Positions 25,996 to 37,633 of a stretch of 64,000 nucleotides of DNA are shown piece by piece; the first letter of the stretch is position 1; the number at the start of each line of letters is the position of its first letter. A program made the translations under genes and the position numbers. The notes under the pieces are model-generated. The model did no database searches. It was not told the DNA's origin and saw nothing but the letters and a program-made list of their open reading frames with translations. The stretch lies in assembly GCF_007830295.1 (NCBI RefSeq), contig NZ_VLKC01000002.1:1366887-1430886 (forward strand), read 5' to 3'. This DNA is from Sporomusa sp. KB1 (GTDB lineage: Bacteria; Bacillota; Negativicutes; Sporomusales; Sporomusaceae).

Positions 25996-27666
25996 TTAGT
26001 CCATATTCACGTACTCATCCATGCTTCCGCCGGGAGCAATCATGGGTGTTACCAGATCATTGGTAGCAATATTTGCCACAATAAGTCCCGGGCCTTGTCG
26101 CTGCCATGCAGCAGCAAAGGCCTCACTAAATTCGGCCAGACTATTGGTCACAGTTGCCGGAATGGTAAAGGCGCTGGCAAAAGCCTTAAAGTCCATTGCA
26201 TGCGGCAACAGCGAATTTGCATAACGTTTTCCATAAAAGCAATGCTGCAATTGTCTGACCATACCCAAGCTGCAATTATTGATAACAACCGAGATAATCG
26301 GTTGCTGCTCAACCGCTACAGTATAGAGTTCACACCCTGTCATCTTAAGTCCGCCATCACCTACAATATGAACGACCCGTTTATTGGGTATAGCTAGTTG
26401 TGCGCCAACGGCAGCAGGCAGGCCAAACCCCATGGCCCCAAGACCGCCAGATGTTAAAAACCCACGTGGACTCTTGACTTCCAGGTACTGGGCAGCCCAC
26501 ATTTGGTGCTGACCTACATCGGTAACATAGATTACGTCCTGCCCACCGGTCTGCCGGTTAAGCTCACGCATAACTAAAGGAGCTGTAAGTACATCCTCAG
26601 GAATAACTGTTTTATTCTCAGCCTGGGACTGTCTAATGGCAGCCCACCAAGCTGACAGATCGCCTGGTTTTACCGCCTGCAGCAGTTCTCCCAGAATCAT
26701 ATTCATCTCACCAACCAATGGTACAGCAGCATCTACATTTTTATGCACCTCTGCCGGGTCGATGTCAATATGAATGATAGTCTTGCCGGCAGCATAGCTG
26801 GCACGGTCACCAGTTACCCTGTCGTTGAACCGGCTGCCTGTTACAATCAGCACATCGGCATCATGAACAACGTGATTAGCCGCTTTGAGACCATGCAGAC
26901 CTGTCATACCCAAAAGATTGCTATGTCCGCCAGGAAATGCACCAATACCCATTAAGGTAGTAACAACTGGCAGATTACAGTGCTCAGCAAACTTTTTCAA
27001 CGCTGCACCCGCGTTGGCACTGATACAGCCGCCGCCGGCGATAATAACCGGCCGCTTAGCCGCACTGATGGCAGCTGCTGCCTTGACTATCCGGGCTGGA
27101 AGATCCGGCGACTGCCTGACAAGAGTTGAGCGTGAATACACAGACTCAATGTCAACAAAATCGTAAGTATTGCTCTGAATATCGCGTGGTACATCGATAA
27201 GTACCGGCCCAGGCCGTCCTGAGCGGGCTATGTCAAAAGCCCGCCACATAATTTCAGGCAGCTTCTTTATATCTTTGACTAAGAAATTATGCTTGGTGAT
27301 CGGCATAGTAATGCCGGTAATGTCAATCTCCTGAAAAGCATCCCGACCAATTAGATTTGTTTGCACCTGTCCGGTAATCGCCACAACGGGTACAGAGTCC
27401 ATAAATGCCGTGGCTAAACCGGTAACCAAATTAGTGGCCCCCGGTCCTGATGTTGCAAGACATACTCCTACCTGACCGCTTGCTCTGGCATAGCCGTCAG
27501 CCGCATGAGCAGCTCCCTGCTCATGTACGGTCAGCACATGGTGTATCGTTGAATCATAAAGCGCATCAAACAGCGGCAAATTTGTTCCACCCGGATAACC
27601 GAATACTGTGTCTACACCCTCTTTAAGAAGAGATGCAACAATAGCTTGTGCACCTGTCATGAGCAT
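25996..27666 (-). CDS. ilvB: Acetolactate synthase large (catalytic) subunit
   Basis: The 556-residue ThDP enzyme condenses pyruvate to acetolactate (or with 2-oxobutyrate). Visible are the N-terminal FGYPGGTNLPLFDAL, the catalytic Glu in VHEQGAAHAADGYARA (about residue 49), the FAD-region RPGPVLIDVPRDIQ, and the ThDP/Mg site VGDGGLKMTGCEL...NNCSLGMVRQLQ. It is the last gene of the operon, seven genes away from its regulatory subunit ilvN, an unusual split. Start choice between two close ATGs is uncertain by two codons. Confidence 0.96.
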   Translation of the reverse strand: MLMTGAQAIVASLLKEGVDTVFGYPGGTNLPLFDALYDSTIHHVLTVHEQGAAHAADGYARASGQVGVCLATSGPGATNLVTGLATAFMDSVPVVAITGQVQTNLIGRDAFQEIDITGITMPITKHNFLVKDIKKLPEIMWRAFDIARSGRPGPVLIDVPRDIQSNTYDFVDIESVYSRSTLVRQSPDLPARIVKAAAAISAAKRPVIIAGGGCISANAGAALKKFAEHCNLPVVTTLMGIGAFPGGHSNLLGMTGLHGLKAANHVVHDADVLIVTGSRFNDRVTGDRASYAAGKTIIHIDIDPAEVHKNVDAAVPLVGEMNMILGELLQAVKPGDLSAWWAAIRQSQAENKTVIPEDVLTAPLVMRELNRQTGGQDVIYVTDVGQHQMWAAQYLEVKSPRGFLTSGGLGAMGFGLPAAVGAQLAIPNKRVVHIVGDGGLKMTGCELYTVAVEQQPIISVVINNCSLGMVRQLQHCFYGKRYANSLLPHAMDFKAFASAFTIPATVTNSLAEFSEAFAAAWQRQGPGLIVANIATNDLVTPMIAPGGSMDEYVNMD

Positions 27667-27677
27667 AGCGGTTCACC

Positions 27678-28751
27678 TCACTTCAACCGATTGATTACTT
27701 GTTGCCCCATTTCCTCGGTAGAAACCTTGGTAAGTCCCTGTTGATAAATATCTGGTGTGCGATAACCGTCAGCCAACACTTGATCAACGGCACCTTCAAT
27801 CATAGCAGCAACCTGTTCACTGCCTAAGGAATATCTAAACATCATGGCAGCTGACAAAATGGTTCCTAGTGGATTGGCCAGGCCCAGCCCGGCAATATCT
27901 GGTGCCGAACCATGGATTGGCTCATATAGTCCGGTGCCGTCACCCAGACTGGCTGATGGCAAAAGGCCAATTGAGCCTGACAGTACGGCGGCTTCATCAC
28001 TCAAAATATCACCAAACAGATTGCCGGTGACAAGTACATCAAAGCTTCCCGGATTTAGTACCAACTGCATGGCACAGTTATCTACATACATATGGTTTAT
28101 TTCCACTTGCGTAAAGTCTGCTGCCACTTCGTTAGCCACCTTGCGCCAGAGACGGGAAGTAGCCAATACATTGGCTTTGTCCACTGACGTAACTTTACCT
28201 TTACGTCCAATAGCGCTCCGGCAGGCCAGACGTAAAATCCGCTCGATCTCCGGACGGCTATACCCTTCTCGATCCCAGGCCTGCTCAACCCCGTTAACTA
28301 TGACTGCTTCCTGACGAGCCCCATAATAAATGCCGCCATTAAGCTCCCTCACAATCAAAATATCCACTGCATTTACAATCTCCGGCTTTAACGGTGATTG
28401 AGCGGCCAGAGCTGGGAAAACCTTGATCGGTCGCAAATTAGCATATAGCTCCAAGGATTTGCGCAAACCCAAAATAGCCTTTTCTGCCCTGAGTTCAGGT
28501 GCGACATTATCCCATTTAGGTCCGCCAACAGCACCTAACAATACACCATCAGCCTTACGGCAGGCTTCTATTGTATCTTCAGGCAGCGGTACACCATAGG
28601 CATCAATGGCTGCCCCGCCAGCCTGCTTACTTTCATGAGTAAAACTATAACCACATTTCTTTGCTGCCGCCTGCGATACCCGCAGAGCTTCTGCTGTGAT
28701 TTCGGCACCAATGCCATCACCAGGAATAACTACAATATGTTTACTACTCAT
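27678..28751 (-). CDS. leuB: 3-isopropylmalate dehydrogenase
   Basis: The 357-residue NAD enzyme oxidatively decarboxylates 3-isopropylmalate in leucine synthesis. It starts KHIVVIPGDGIGAEITAEA and has the substrate loop LLGAVGGPKWD, ELRAEKAILGLRKSLELYANLRP and the metal/NAD region GDILSDEAAVLSGSIGLLPSAS and LYEPIHGSAPDIAG. The ATG at 28751 follows GGGAGG. It lies between leuD and ilvB within the operon. Confidence 0.97.
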   Translation of the reverse strand: MSSKHIVVIPGDGIGAEITAEALRVSQAAAKKCGYSFTHESKQAGGAAIDAYGVPLPEDTIEACRKADGVLLGAVGGPKWDNVAPELRAEKAILGLRKSLELYANLRPIKVFPALAAQSPLKPEIVNAVDILIVRELNGGIYYGARQEAVIVNGVEQAWDREGYSRPEIERILRLACRSAIGRKGKVTSVDKANVLATSRLWRKVANEVAADFTQVEINHMYVDNCAMQLVLNPGSFDVLVTGNLFGDILSDEAAVLSGSIGLLPSASLGDGTGLYEPIHGSAPDIAGLGLANPLGTILSAAMMFRYSLGSEQVAAMIEGAVDQVLADGYRTPDIYQQGLTKVSTEEMGQQVINRLK

Positions 28752-28817
28752 TGTTACCTCCCTACCCAACACTGGGGAGAGAAATTGCTTCAGTGCGATG
28801 ACGAGGCAATTTCATCT

Positions 28818-29321
28818 TTAATTTTTTTTCTTTGTCAGCTGCTGCTGCGTATAAGCAACCAGACCACCGGCCTGCGCAATATCCTGGATAAAACCAGGCA
28901 GCGCCGGTATGGTGAACTTTTCGCCAGATGCCAGGTTCTCGGCCTGACCAGCCACTAAATCTACTGCCAGCATATCCCCATCCTTAATATTAATATCGCC
29001 TTCACCCAGCTCAATAAGCGGTAACCCGATATTAATCGCATTACGGTAAAAGATACGAGCAAAGCTTTCAGCAACTACACAGGCAACACCTGCAGCCTTT
29101 AGCGCCCCTGGTGCATGTTCCCGTGACGAACCACAACCAAAGTTTTTACCGGCGACAATCATGTCACCCTCTTTAACCTTGCCGGCAAAAGTCGGGTCAA
29201 TATCTTCCATAGCATGAAGAGCCAATTCTTTCATATCGGCAGTATTCAGGTACCGTGCCGGAATAATGACATCTGTATCCACATTATCGCCATAGCGCCA
29301 TACTTTTCCGGTAAACCTCAT
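28818..29321 (-). CDS. leuD: 3-isopropylmalate dehydratase small subunit
   Basis: This 167-residue subunit swivels against LeuC to isomerise 2- to 3-isopropylmalate. It contains [17 protein letters not shown] near the start and the signature [21 protein letters not shown]. The length suits the short LeuD type found in archaea and many anaerobes. Its ATG overlaps the leuC stop (TAATG). Confidence 0.96.
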   Translation of the reverse strand: MRFTGKVWRYGDNVDTDVIIPARYLNTADMKELALHAMEDIDPTFAGKVKEGDMIVAGKNFGCGSSREHAPGALKAAGVACVVAESFARIFYRNAINIGLPLIELGEGDINIKDGDMLAVDLVAGQAENLASGEKFTIPALPGFIQDIAQAGGLVAYTQQQLTKKKN

Positions 29322-30574
29322 TATGCTACCTCCTCAGGACTGGCAATCCGACCTGCTACAGCACTTGCTGCTGCCACCGCCGGACCAGCTAGATATACCT
29401 CACTGTCAACATGCCCCATCCGTCCGCGGAAATTGCGGTTTGTTGTTGCCACTGCCCGCTCGCCTTTGGCCATTATGCCCATATGTCCGCCCAGACATGG
29501 GCCGCAGGTCGGTGTGCTGACAACAGCTCCGGCTTTCACAAAAATCTCCACATACCCTAATTTTACCGCTTCCAGATATACGTCCTGACTACCAGGGATA
29601 ATTATGGCCCTAACATCTTCATGCACCTGTTTACCGCCCAATATGGCAGCCGCCTGCGCTAAATCCTCAATCCGTCCATTCGTGCAGGAGCCAATAATTA
29701 CTTGGTTAATGGGGGTAGGAGCAATTTCGCTGACCGGGCGCACATTTTCCGGCAGATGCGGCAATGCCACTACTGGCGTGAGCTGATCTAAATTAATCGT
29801 AACTGTTCTTACATATTCGGCACCCGGGTCAGCAACAACAGGCGTATACGCCCGTTTAACCCGTCCGGATAAATATTGCTCGGTAATGCTGTCTACGGGG
29901 AAAATGCCATTCTTGGCCCCGGCTTCAATCGCCATATTGGCAATTGTCAGCCTATCAGTCATGGTAAGTGAAGCTACTCCCGGCCCCGTAAACTCTAATG
30001 ACTGATAACGTGCCCCATCAACACCAATCATGCCAATAAGTGTTAACACTACATCTTTACCTGATACCCACTTAGTAAGTTTACCGGTCAGTTCCACTTT
30101 AATGCTGGCAGGAACCTTAAACCAGGTTTCCCCTGTTGCCATCGCACAGGCCATATCGGTAGAACCAACACCAGTGGCAAATGCACCCACTGCGCCATAG
30201 GTACAGGTATGAGAGTCAGCACCAATAATTACTTCCCCTGGAGCCACCAATCCCTGCTCAGGCAATAGTACATGTTCAATACCCATCCGTCCGACTTCGA
30301 AATAGTGGGTTATATTTTGCTTTCTGGCAAACTCCCGCACGGTTTTAGCCATCTCCGCCGATTTTATATCTTTATTCGGCGTAAAATGGTCAGGCACAAG
30401 TGCAATTTTGTCTTTATCAAAAACCTTATCGCTAATTTGCTCAAATTCTTTGATAGCCGGCGGTGATGTAATATCATTGCCCAACACCAGATCCAGCTTA
30501 GCTTTGATAAGCTGCCCTGGCTGGACTTCATTCAAACCGGCATGTTTGGCAAAGATTTTTTCTGTCATCGTCAT
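29321..30574 (-). CDS. leuC: 3-isopropylmalate dehydratase large subunit
   Basis: The 417-residue aconitase-like subunit carries the [4Fe-4S] ligands in [13 protein letters not shown] and [12 protein letters not shown], plus [23 protein letters not shown]. It is of the homoaconitase-like short class that pairs with a ~165-residue LeuD. The start at 30574 (ATGACGATG) is 4 bases after the leuA stop and lacks a close ribosome site, so coupling to leuA is likely; the second ATG two codons on is possible. Confidence 0.95.
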   Translation of the reverse strand: MTMTEKIFAKHAGLNEVQPGQLIKAKLDLVLGNDITSPPAIKEFEQISDKVFDKDKIALVPDHFTPNKDIKSAEMAKTVREFARKQNITHYFEVGRMGIEHVLLPEQGLVAPGEVIIGADSHTCTYGAVGAFATGVGSTDMACAMATGETWFKVPASIKVELTGKLTKWVSGKDVVLTLIGMIGVDGARYQSLEFTGPGVASLTMTDRLTIANMAIEAGAKNGIFPVDSITEQYLSGRVKRAYTPVVADPGAEYVRTVTINLDQLTPVVALPHLPENVRPVSEIAPTPINQVIIGSCTNGRIEDLAQAAAILGGKQVHEDVRAIIIPGSQDVYLEAVKLGYVEIFVKAGAVVSTPTCGPCLGGHMGIMAKGERAVATTNRNFRGRMGHVDSEVYLAGPAVAAASAVAGRIASPEEVA

Positions 30575-30578
30575 CGGT

Positions 30579-32135
30579 CTAGCCGTGATTGTTACCTCCC
30601 TTAGCTTCTTCAATTGCGGGAAAACCGCAAACAGCCAGCATTTTGTTAATTGCATTGACATAGGCTTTAGCACTTGCTTCGATCACATCAATGGCCAGGC
30701 CCCGTCCGCTAAAGATTCGACCGTCCCGCTCAATCCAGGCAGTCGCTTCACCCAGCGCATCTTCACCAGCAGTGACTGCTTTCAGTTGATAGTCCTTAAG
30801 ACCCACTGGAAACCCAACAGCTTGCTCGACGGCCTTGAAGACAGCATCCACAGGGCCGGTACCGCAGCCAGCGGCTTCCGCTACGCCGGCACTTGTTCTG
30901 AGCTGAACAGAGGCTGTAGCCAATATGTTATTGCCACTGGCTACATGGTGATAAGCAAGCGTATACCATTCCGGTCTTACCGCTGCTTTTTCTACAATCA
31001 AAGCTTCAATATCCCGGTCAAATACCATCTTCTTTCTATCTGCCAAATCCTTAAACTTGGCAAACAGCGTATTAATGGTGTCAGCATCAAATTCATAGCC
31101 CAGATATTTAAGCCGTTCTTCGAAAGCATGGCGCCCGGAATGCTTGCCAAGCACAATGGCATTACGGCTAACACCCACTGATTCGGGACTCATAATCTCA
31201 TAGGTCAAGGGATTATTAAGTACCCCATGCTGGTGAATACCGGATTCGTGAGCAAATGCATTGTCCCCCACTACCGCTTTATTCGGCGGTACGGCAATGC
31301 CTGTCAGCGCACTGACAAGGCGCGAAGTCCGATAAATATGCTTGGTATTGATAGTAGCCACCGCGTGGTAATACTCACGACGAGTCTGTAATGCCATCAC
31401 CAGTTCTTCCATGGCGGCATTACCAGCCCGTTCTCCCAAACCATTAATAGTGCATTCCACCTGGCCGGCACCAGCAGCAACTGCCGCCAGCGAATTGGCC
31501 ACAGCCATACCCAAATCATCATGACAATGCACACTAATGACGGCTTCATTTATATTAGGTACATGTTCGCGGATATAAGTGATGAGTGCACCAAATTCCA
31601 TCGGAGTAGTATAACCCACCGTATCCGGGATATTGATAACATTAGCACCGGCAGCAATGGCCCGCTCATATACCTGACATAAGAAATCCCAATCAGAGCG
31701 TGAAGCATCTTCTGCCGAAAACTCAACATCAGCTACCAGACTCTTAGCATAGCGCACAGCCTTTTCGGCCCGCTCCAATAGCTCAACACGGGTCATTTGT
31801 AATTTGTGTTTAAGATGGATATCGCTGGTAGCGATAAAGGTGTGTATCCGGGGCTTATCAGCTCTTTTTACAGCCTTATACGCTGTTTCAATATCCTTTT
31901 CAGTGGCGCGGGCCAGTGCCGCAATTGTCGGTCCTTTTACCCTGGAGGCAATTTGGCTCACAGCCTCAAAATCGCCGGGCGAGGCAACCGGAAACCCGGC
32001 TTCAATGACATCAACCTGTAACTTTGCGAGTGCTAGAGCAATTTCCACCTTTTCTTCTGTTTGTAAGCTTACTCCGGGCGTTTGCTCACCATCGCGGAGA
32101 GTAGTGTCGAATATTTGAATTCTTCGAGCTTCCAT
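30579..32135 (-). CDS. leuA: 2-isopropylmalate synthase
   Basis: The 518-residue enzyme condenses 2-ketoisovalerate with acetyl-CoA, the first committed leucine step. It opens [19 protein letters not shown], holds [20 protein letters not shown] with metal-binding His residues, [12 protein letters not shown], and the linker SGIHQHGVL. The C-terminal domain (about residues 390-510) matches the leucine feedback-regulatory domain, with [16 protein letters not shown]. It lies between ilvC and leuC in the operon. Confidence 0.97.
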   Translation of the reverse strand: MEARRIQIFDTTLRDGEQTPGVSLQTEEKVEIALALAKLQVDVIEAGFPVASPGDFEAVSQIASRVKGPTIAALARATEKDIETAYKAVKRADKPRIHTFIATSDIHLKHKLQMTRVELLERAEKAVRYAKSLVADVEFSAEDASRSDWDFLCQVYERAIAAGANVINIPDTVGYTTPMEFGALITYIREHVPNINEAVISVHCHDDLGMAVANSLAAVAAGAGQVECTINGLGERAGNAAMEELVMALQTRREYYHAVATINTKHIYRTSRLVSALTGIAVPPNKAVVGDNAFAHESGIHQHGVLNNPLTYEIMSPESVGVSRNAIVLGKHSGRHAFEERLKYLGYEFDADTINTLFAKFKDLADRKKMVFDRDIEALIVEKAAVRPEWYTLAYHHVASGNNILATASVQLRTSAGVAEAAGCGTGPVDAVFKAVEQAVGFPVGLKDYQLKAVTAGEDALGEATAWIERDGRIFSGRGLAIDVIEASAKAYVNAINKMLAVCGFPAIEEAKGGNNHG

Positions 32136-32168
32136 GTCATTGCCTCGCTTTCCCTATATTTGTACTTC

Positions 32169-33684
<1,516 letters not shown>

Positions 33685-33752
33685 ATATTCTCTCCTTTAC
33701 CATTAGTTAAGTACCACACTAAGAAAGGTATACTTTCTGTTGGAATGAAGAA

Positions 33753-34030
33753 AGCGCCCCTATGAACAGATATAGTATCTGCTCATAGGGGCGCTCTAAA
33801 TGCGCGGTACCACCCTACTTTGGACTCATTAGTCATGAATTTCTCACAACTTGCCGCTAACGGACGGCAGCCGCTATTGCCTAGTGTATATGTGTATCAA
33901 AACCACACTATACAGTTCAACAAAGAGCTCCTGGGCGAGTATAGCCTACCTCTGCACCGGTTCGCACCAACCACCGGCTCTCTTAAGCAGGATGTTAAGC
34001 CTTGCTCCCAATCATCGCTTTTACTTACTA
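33753..34030 (-). promoter_or_regulatory. Leu T-box leader of the ilv-leu operon
   Basis: The core TAGGGTGGTACCGCGC (minus strand, near 33805-33820) precedes a long terminator (GCGCCCCTATGA...TCATAGGGGCGC, 33753-33795) ending in TTTC. Stem I lies at about 33930-34020 with GGTGCGAACC. TATACTCGCC at the specifier position offers CUC, a leucine codon, aligned with UCC in the two Ser leaders. Lack of charged tRNA-Leu should allow readthrough. Confidence 0.9.
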
Positions 34031-34062
34031 TGCTGTCAAATAATTATAAAAATACCCTGACA

Positions 34063-34094
34063 GAAAGTTTCTCTTCAAAAAGTAAGAAACTTTC
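34063..34094 (-). terminator. Terminator between ykkC-family aptamer and T-box
   Basis: GAAAGTTTCT and AGAAACTTTC form a perfect 10-bp stem. A TATTTTTAT run lies 8 bases after it on the minus strand. It sits between the aptamer and the T-box, so the riboswitch can act alone before the T-box is made. Confidence 0.7.
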
Positions 34095-34205
34095 CGCAGA
34101 GCCTTTTCTACTCACGGTGTAACACAGGTATAGTCCCCCATGCTCTGCGTCGCTTGGCCCAGACCTGCTATCAGCGGAACCCTAGACGCACTTCCTTACG
34201 AAACA
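34095..34205 (-). promoter_or_regulatory. ykkC-family riboswitch (probably ppGpp) before ilvN
   Basis: On the minus strand the segment holds GTGCGTCTAGGGTTCCGC, then GGTCTGGGCCAAGCGACGC, then ACACCGTGAG. These match the conserved ykkC-family blocks (CUAGGGUUCCG, GGUCUGGUCC, ACAC). Subtypes bind guanidine, ppGpp or PRPP; amino acid biosynthesis downstream favours ppGpp. The ligand is inferred from gene context. Confidence 0.75.
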
Positions 34206-34220
34206 TGTAATTTTGTATAC

Positions 34221-34249
34221 ATTATGCCAGTACCAATGTGTTTTGTCAA
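34221..34249 (-). promoter_or_regulatory. Sigma-A promoter of the ilv-leu leader
   Basis: TTGACA and CATAAT are separated by exactly 17 bp on the minus strand, about 20 bp before the riboswitch starts. Confidence 0.75.
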
Positions 34250-34301
34250 GAGGTTTTTTATTCAGCTAGAAAAGAATACTGAATACTGAAACAAGCTGCC
34301 A

Positions 34302-34754
34302 CTACCAATAGAAGTTAGGTGTAGCGCAAGCATCATCCCTATAAGGTTCAGTTGCTTCACATTCACCACTAATTAGGCGTTCCGCCAAAGTCAAATTATC
34401 AACCTTCAACACAACGCGGGCATGTTTATCACCTGAATTAGCGGCAAAAGCATAGATATATTCAATATTTACGCCAGCTGAGCTCAATTTGCTCACATGC
34501 TCAAACAAGCTTCCTGGCTGATCACTTAATATAATACCAACCACCGGCGTAATTTTGACGGTAAAACCAGCACCACGCAATATATGCTGTACCTTTTCAG
34601 ATTCATTAACAACAATTCTTAGGATGCCAAAGTCAGCCGTATCCGCGACCGACATGGCCCGGATATTAATTTCATGTGTATGAAGTACCCCTAATACTTC
34701 GGCCAGCTTGCCAGGCTGGTTTTCAACAAACACCGACAATTGATTAATAATCAT
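34302..34754 (-). CDS. Tandem ACT-domain protein
   Basis: This 150-residue protein consists of two ACT domains (INQLSVFVENQPGKLAEVLGVL and VVGIILSDQPGSLFEHVSKLS), which bind amino acids or similar ligands, and a short C-terminal tail. It lies 31 bp downstream of the phenylacetate-CoA ligase gene and shares its leader. Such ACT proteins commonly accompany paaK-like genes in anaerobes and may regulate the ligase; that role is inferred. Confidence 0.9.
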   Translation of the reverse strand: MIINQLSVFVENQPGKLAEVLGVLHTHEINIRAMSVADTADFGILRIVVNESEKVQHILRGAGFTVKITPVVGIILSDQPGSLFEHVSKLSSAGVNIEYIYAFAANSGDKHARVVLKVDNLTLAERLISGECEATEPYRDDACATPNFYW

Positions 34755-34785
34755 GCTGTACCTCCCATATCTTTTATTGAATTAA

Positions 34786-36090
34786 TTACAGCTCCCGTTT
34801 ATCGATAACCCGCTTCGCTTTGCCTTCGCTCCGCTCAATGGTTTTGGGACCAACAAGACGCACGGTAGCCGATACACTAAGGACACTGGACAGTTCGCCT
34901 TTAATTTTGGCTTCCAATTCTTCCAGCCCACGTACTTCATCAGTAAACATTTCTTCTGTCAGCTCGACCAACACAGTAAGATGATCCAAATTACCCTTAC
35001 GATCAACAATAAGTTGATAATGGGGTGAAGTGTTGCCAATACCAAGCAATACATTCTCCACTTGCGACGGGAACACATTGACACCACGAATAATTAGCAT
35101 GTCATCGCTACGGCCCAGTACTTTGCTCATTCGAACCAATGTCCGGCCACAAGCGCATTTTTCGCGATGCAATACCGAAAGGTCACGGGTCCGGTAGCGA
35201 ATCATAGGCATGCCTTCTTTGGTGAGGGTAGTAAGCACTAGTTCTCCCTTTTCGCCATCAGGCAGCACTTCACCTGTAACTGGGTTAATAATTTCTGGAT
35301 AAAAATGGTCTTCACTAATATGCAGTCCATTTTGCACTGAGCACTCAATGGCTACGCCTGGCCCAATTATCTCACTTAAGCCATAGATATCCATGGCTTT
35401 AATCCCTAGTTGTGTTTCAATCGCCTGACGCATCCGTTCTGTCCAGGGCTCAGCTCCGAATATCCCCGTTCGAAGCCCTGTTTCCCTGGGGTCGATCCCC
35501 ATTTCCCGCATCGTCTCTGCAATGTAGAGAGCATAGGACGGTGTGCATGCCAGTGCAGTAGTACCGAAGTCCTTCATCAGCATAATTTGTCTATTTGTAT
35601 TGCCACTGGAAATGGGAATTACCGAAGCCCCTAAGAGCTCGGCACCATAGTGAATACCCAGACCGCCGGTAAATAAGCCATAACCATAGGCTATCTGAAT
35701 ACAGGACTGCTTGCTAAGTCCTGCTGCAACCAAGGAACGCGCCGCTACTTCTGACCAAATACCAATATCCCGTTTGGTGTAGCCAACAACCGTAGGCCTG
35801 CCAGTAGTCCCACTAGAAGCATGAACCCGGACAATCTCAGACATGGGAGCAGCAAACAGACCATAGGGATAATTATCGCGCATATCTTGTTTGGAAATAA
35901 ACGGCAATTTTTTAATATCCTCTAAAGTAACAATATCCTCTGGCAAAAGGCCCTGTTCCTGCATCTTGGAACGATAAAACGGTTGTTGCCGATACAGCCT
36001 GGTGACAATGGCTCTAAGCCGTCCAGCCTGGAGACTGCTCATTTCCTCCCGTTCCATTGTTTCTGCTGGCTTGTTCCAATATGTATTCAT
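34786..36090 (-). CDS. paaK: Phenylacetate-CoA ligase
   Basis: The 434-residue adenylate-forming enzyme activates phenylacetate or related aryl-acetates to the CoA thioester. Visible are the AMP motif [16 protein letters not shown] (about residue 91), [28 protein letters not shown], and the C-terminal [19 protein letters not shown] with its hinge. In anaerobes it usually serves aromatic amino acid breakdown or synthesis in reverse. A ykkC-family riboswitch lies upstream and an ACT gene follows. Confidence 0.95.
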   Translation of the reverse strand: MNTYWNKPAETMEREEMSSLQAGRLRAIVTRLYRQQPFYRSKMQEQGLLPEDIVTLEDIKKLPFISKQDMRDNYPYGLFAAPMSEIVRVHASSGTTGRPTVVGYTKRDIGIWSEVAARSLVAAGLSKQSCIQIAYGYGLFTGGLGIHYGAELLGASVIPISSGNTNRQIMLMKDFGTTALACTPSYALYIAETMREMGIDPRETGLRTGIFGAEPWTERMRQAIETQLGIKAMDIYGLSEIIGPGVAIECSVQNGLHISEDHFYPEIINPVTGEVLPDGEKGELVLTTLTKEGMPMIRYRTRDLSVLHREKCACGRTLVRMSKVLGRSDDMLIIRGVNVFPSQVENVLLGIGNTSPHYQLIVDRKGNLDHLTVLVELTEEMFTDEVRGLEELEAKIKGELSSVLSVSATVRLVGPKTIERSEGKAKRVIDKREL

Positions 36091-36120
36091 ATCTTGACTC
36101 CTCTCTTAGATATAGAAAAA

Positions 36121-36159
36121 CCCCCGCAAAAATTCCTTGGCAGGAACTTTCCGCTAGGG
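36121..36159 (-). terminator. Terminator of the paaK riboswitch
   Basis: CCCTAGCGGAAAGTTCC pairs imperfectly with GGAATTTTTGCGGGGG, followed by TTTTTC on the minus strand, about 30 bases before the paaK start. Confidence 0.7.
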
Positions 36160-36258
36160 TTTTTTGTACCCACGGTGTGACCCATCCCGGGCCTTGCGCC
36201 GCTTGGACCAGACACAGAATACTGCCGGAACCCTAGGCACACTTCCACTTCTAAACTA
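36160..36258 (-). promoter_or_regulatory. ykkC-family riboswitch (probably ppGpp) before paaK
   Basis: The minus strand reads GTGTGCCTAGGGTTCCGGC, then GTGTCTGGTCCAAGCGGCGC, then ACACCGTGGG, the same block order as in the ilv leader. It ends in the terminator above. A PaaK/ACT target is unusual for this family and its ligand is inferred as ppGpp only by likeness to the ilv element. Confidence 0.75.
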
Positions 36259-36401
36259 TAAGAAATAATCTGATATCTTGTATACTGTATTTCGGGGATT
36301 ATATTACCAGCTAGCAATGACAAAGTCAAGGAATATTTGTCTATATACTAGCGTTTTATGGTATTATAAGACTACAGACTAATCTGTTATGAGGTGAGCC
36401 T

Positions 36402-36770
36402 ATGAAAACCATTGCCCTTATTGCACACGACCGTAAAAAAGAAGAAATGCTTAGCTTTGTCTTAGAAAATAGGGATGTACTTTCACAATATGATCTAATT
36501 GCCACTGCGACTACGGGAAAAATCATTAAGGAAAATGCTGAACTGCCTATTACAACCTATCTATCCGGACCACTCGGCGGCGACCAACAGATTGGTTCAC
36601 GTGTTGCCTGCCAAAAAGTTGATATGGTTATCTTTTTGCGCGACCCTCTGGCAGCCCAGCCGCACGAACCAGATATTACCGCACTCCTTAGACTTTGTGA
36701 TGTTCACAATATCCCGGTAGCCACCAACGCCTCCACTGCCAGACTGTTATTGCAGTCTTTACGTACTTAA
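36402..36770 (+). CDS. mgsA: Methylglyoxal synthase
   Basis: The 122-residue enzyme converts dihydroxyacetone phosphate to methylglyoxal and phosphate. It has the characteristic [31 protein letters not shown] with the catalytic Asp region, and [16 protein letters not shown]. The length is a little short compared with the 150-residue E. coli protein but usual for Firmicutes. It is transcribed alone, divergent from the paaK unit. Confidence 0.96.
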   Translation: MKTIALIAHDRKKEEMLSFVLENRDVLSQYDLIATATTGKIIKENAELPITTYLSGPLGGDQQIGSRVACQKVDMVIFLRDPLAAQPHEPDITALLRLCDVHNIPVATNASTARLLLQSLRT

Positions 36771-36937
36771 AAAGCATAACTACTGTACCGCATGGACCTT
36801 TCTTAATCGGCTTTCGGGCTGCTTTACAAGATGAGGTCTTTTCTTTATGCCAAATTTATATTGTTTACATAATAAATAGACTATGTTATTATTTATAGGT
36901 AATTCACATAAACAACCTACGATTAAGGAGGGCGTCT

Positions 36938-37579
36938 ATGAAACGCTATACTCATCACATTGCTTTCATGCTGCTTTTTGCCGTTTTCACCACGCTCTTT
37001 ATCCCGGCAGTTCCTGCTCAGGCATTTTCACTTTCAGATATTACGGACTCTTCCACCCAGAGCAGCGGCGGTTCCAGCAATTTATTAAACATTTTGCTGG
37101 CACTCTTACTTGGCAAGGTTCTTGGTACGTCAAATACTAGTAACTCTAGCGATATATCCTCAACGTTAGGGGCTGCAATAATCCCGAAAACTGCTGGGAG
37201 TACTGATACAAAAGCAACTGAAATCATTAAAAATGCTCAAAAATATATGGGCGTCCCTTATGTTTGGGGTGGCACTACTCCTGCTGGCTGGGACTGTTCC
37301 GGTTATACCCAGTATGTAATGAAAGAAAGTGGCATTACCATTCCCCGGACAGCTGCCGAGCAGTTTAATACTGGTATTGCCGTAAATAAAAACGACTTAA
37401 AAATCGGTGATTTGGTCTTCTTTACAACCTATAAGGCCGGCGCTTCCCATGTGGGCTTCTATATGGGTGATGGCAAGTTTATTCATGCCAGTTCGGCTGC
37501 TAAACAAGTCACTATTAATGCTTTATCGGAAGATTATTACACTGAGCATTATATTGGTGCCCGCAGATATATTCAGTAA
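36938..37579 (+). CDS. NlpC/P60 family cell-wall hydrolase
   Basis: This 213-residue secreted protein starts with a signal peptide (hydrophobic residues 8-28, cleavage likely after VPAQA). A Ser/Thr-rich spacer comes next, then an NlpC/P60 domain. The catalytic Cys lies in PAGWDCSGYTQYVM, the His in GASHVGFYMGDG and the third residue in FIHASS. It would cleave peptidoglycan stem peptides. The start follows AAGGAGG. It is followed by a strong terminator and appears monocistronic. Confidence 0.93.
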   Translation: MKRYTHHIAFMLLFAVFTTLFIPAVPAQAFSLSDITDSSTQSSGGSSNLLNILLALLLGKVLGTSNTSNSSDISSTLGAAIIPKTAGSTDTKATEIIKNAQKYMGVPYVWGGTTPAGWDCSGYTQYVMKESGITIPRTAAEQFNTGIAVNKNDLKIGDLVFFTTYKAGASHVGFYMGDGKFIHASSAAKQVTINALSEDYYTEHYIGARRYIQ

Positions 37580-37586
37580 TAGCCAG

Positions 37587-37618
37587 AAAAAACCAGCCGT
37601 GACTGCGGCTGGTTTTTT
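37587..37618 (+). terminator. Terminator after the NlpC/P60 gene
   Basis: AAAAAACCAGCCG and CGGCTGGTTTTTT form a stable hairpin with U-run in both directions between convergent genes. Confidence 0.9.
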
Positions 37619-37633
37619 GTCTCTTCTTACTTC

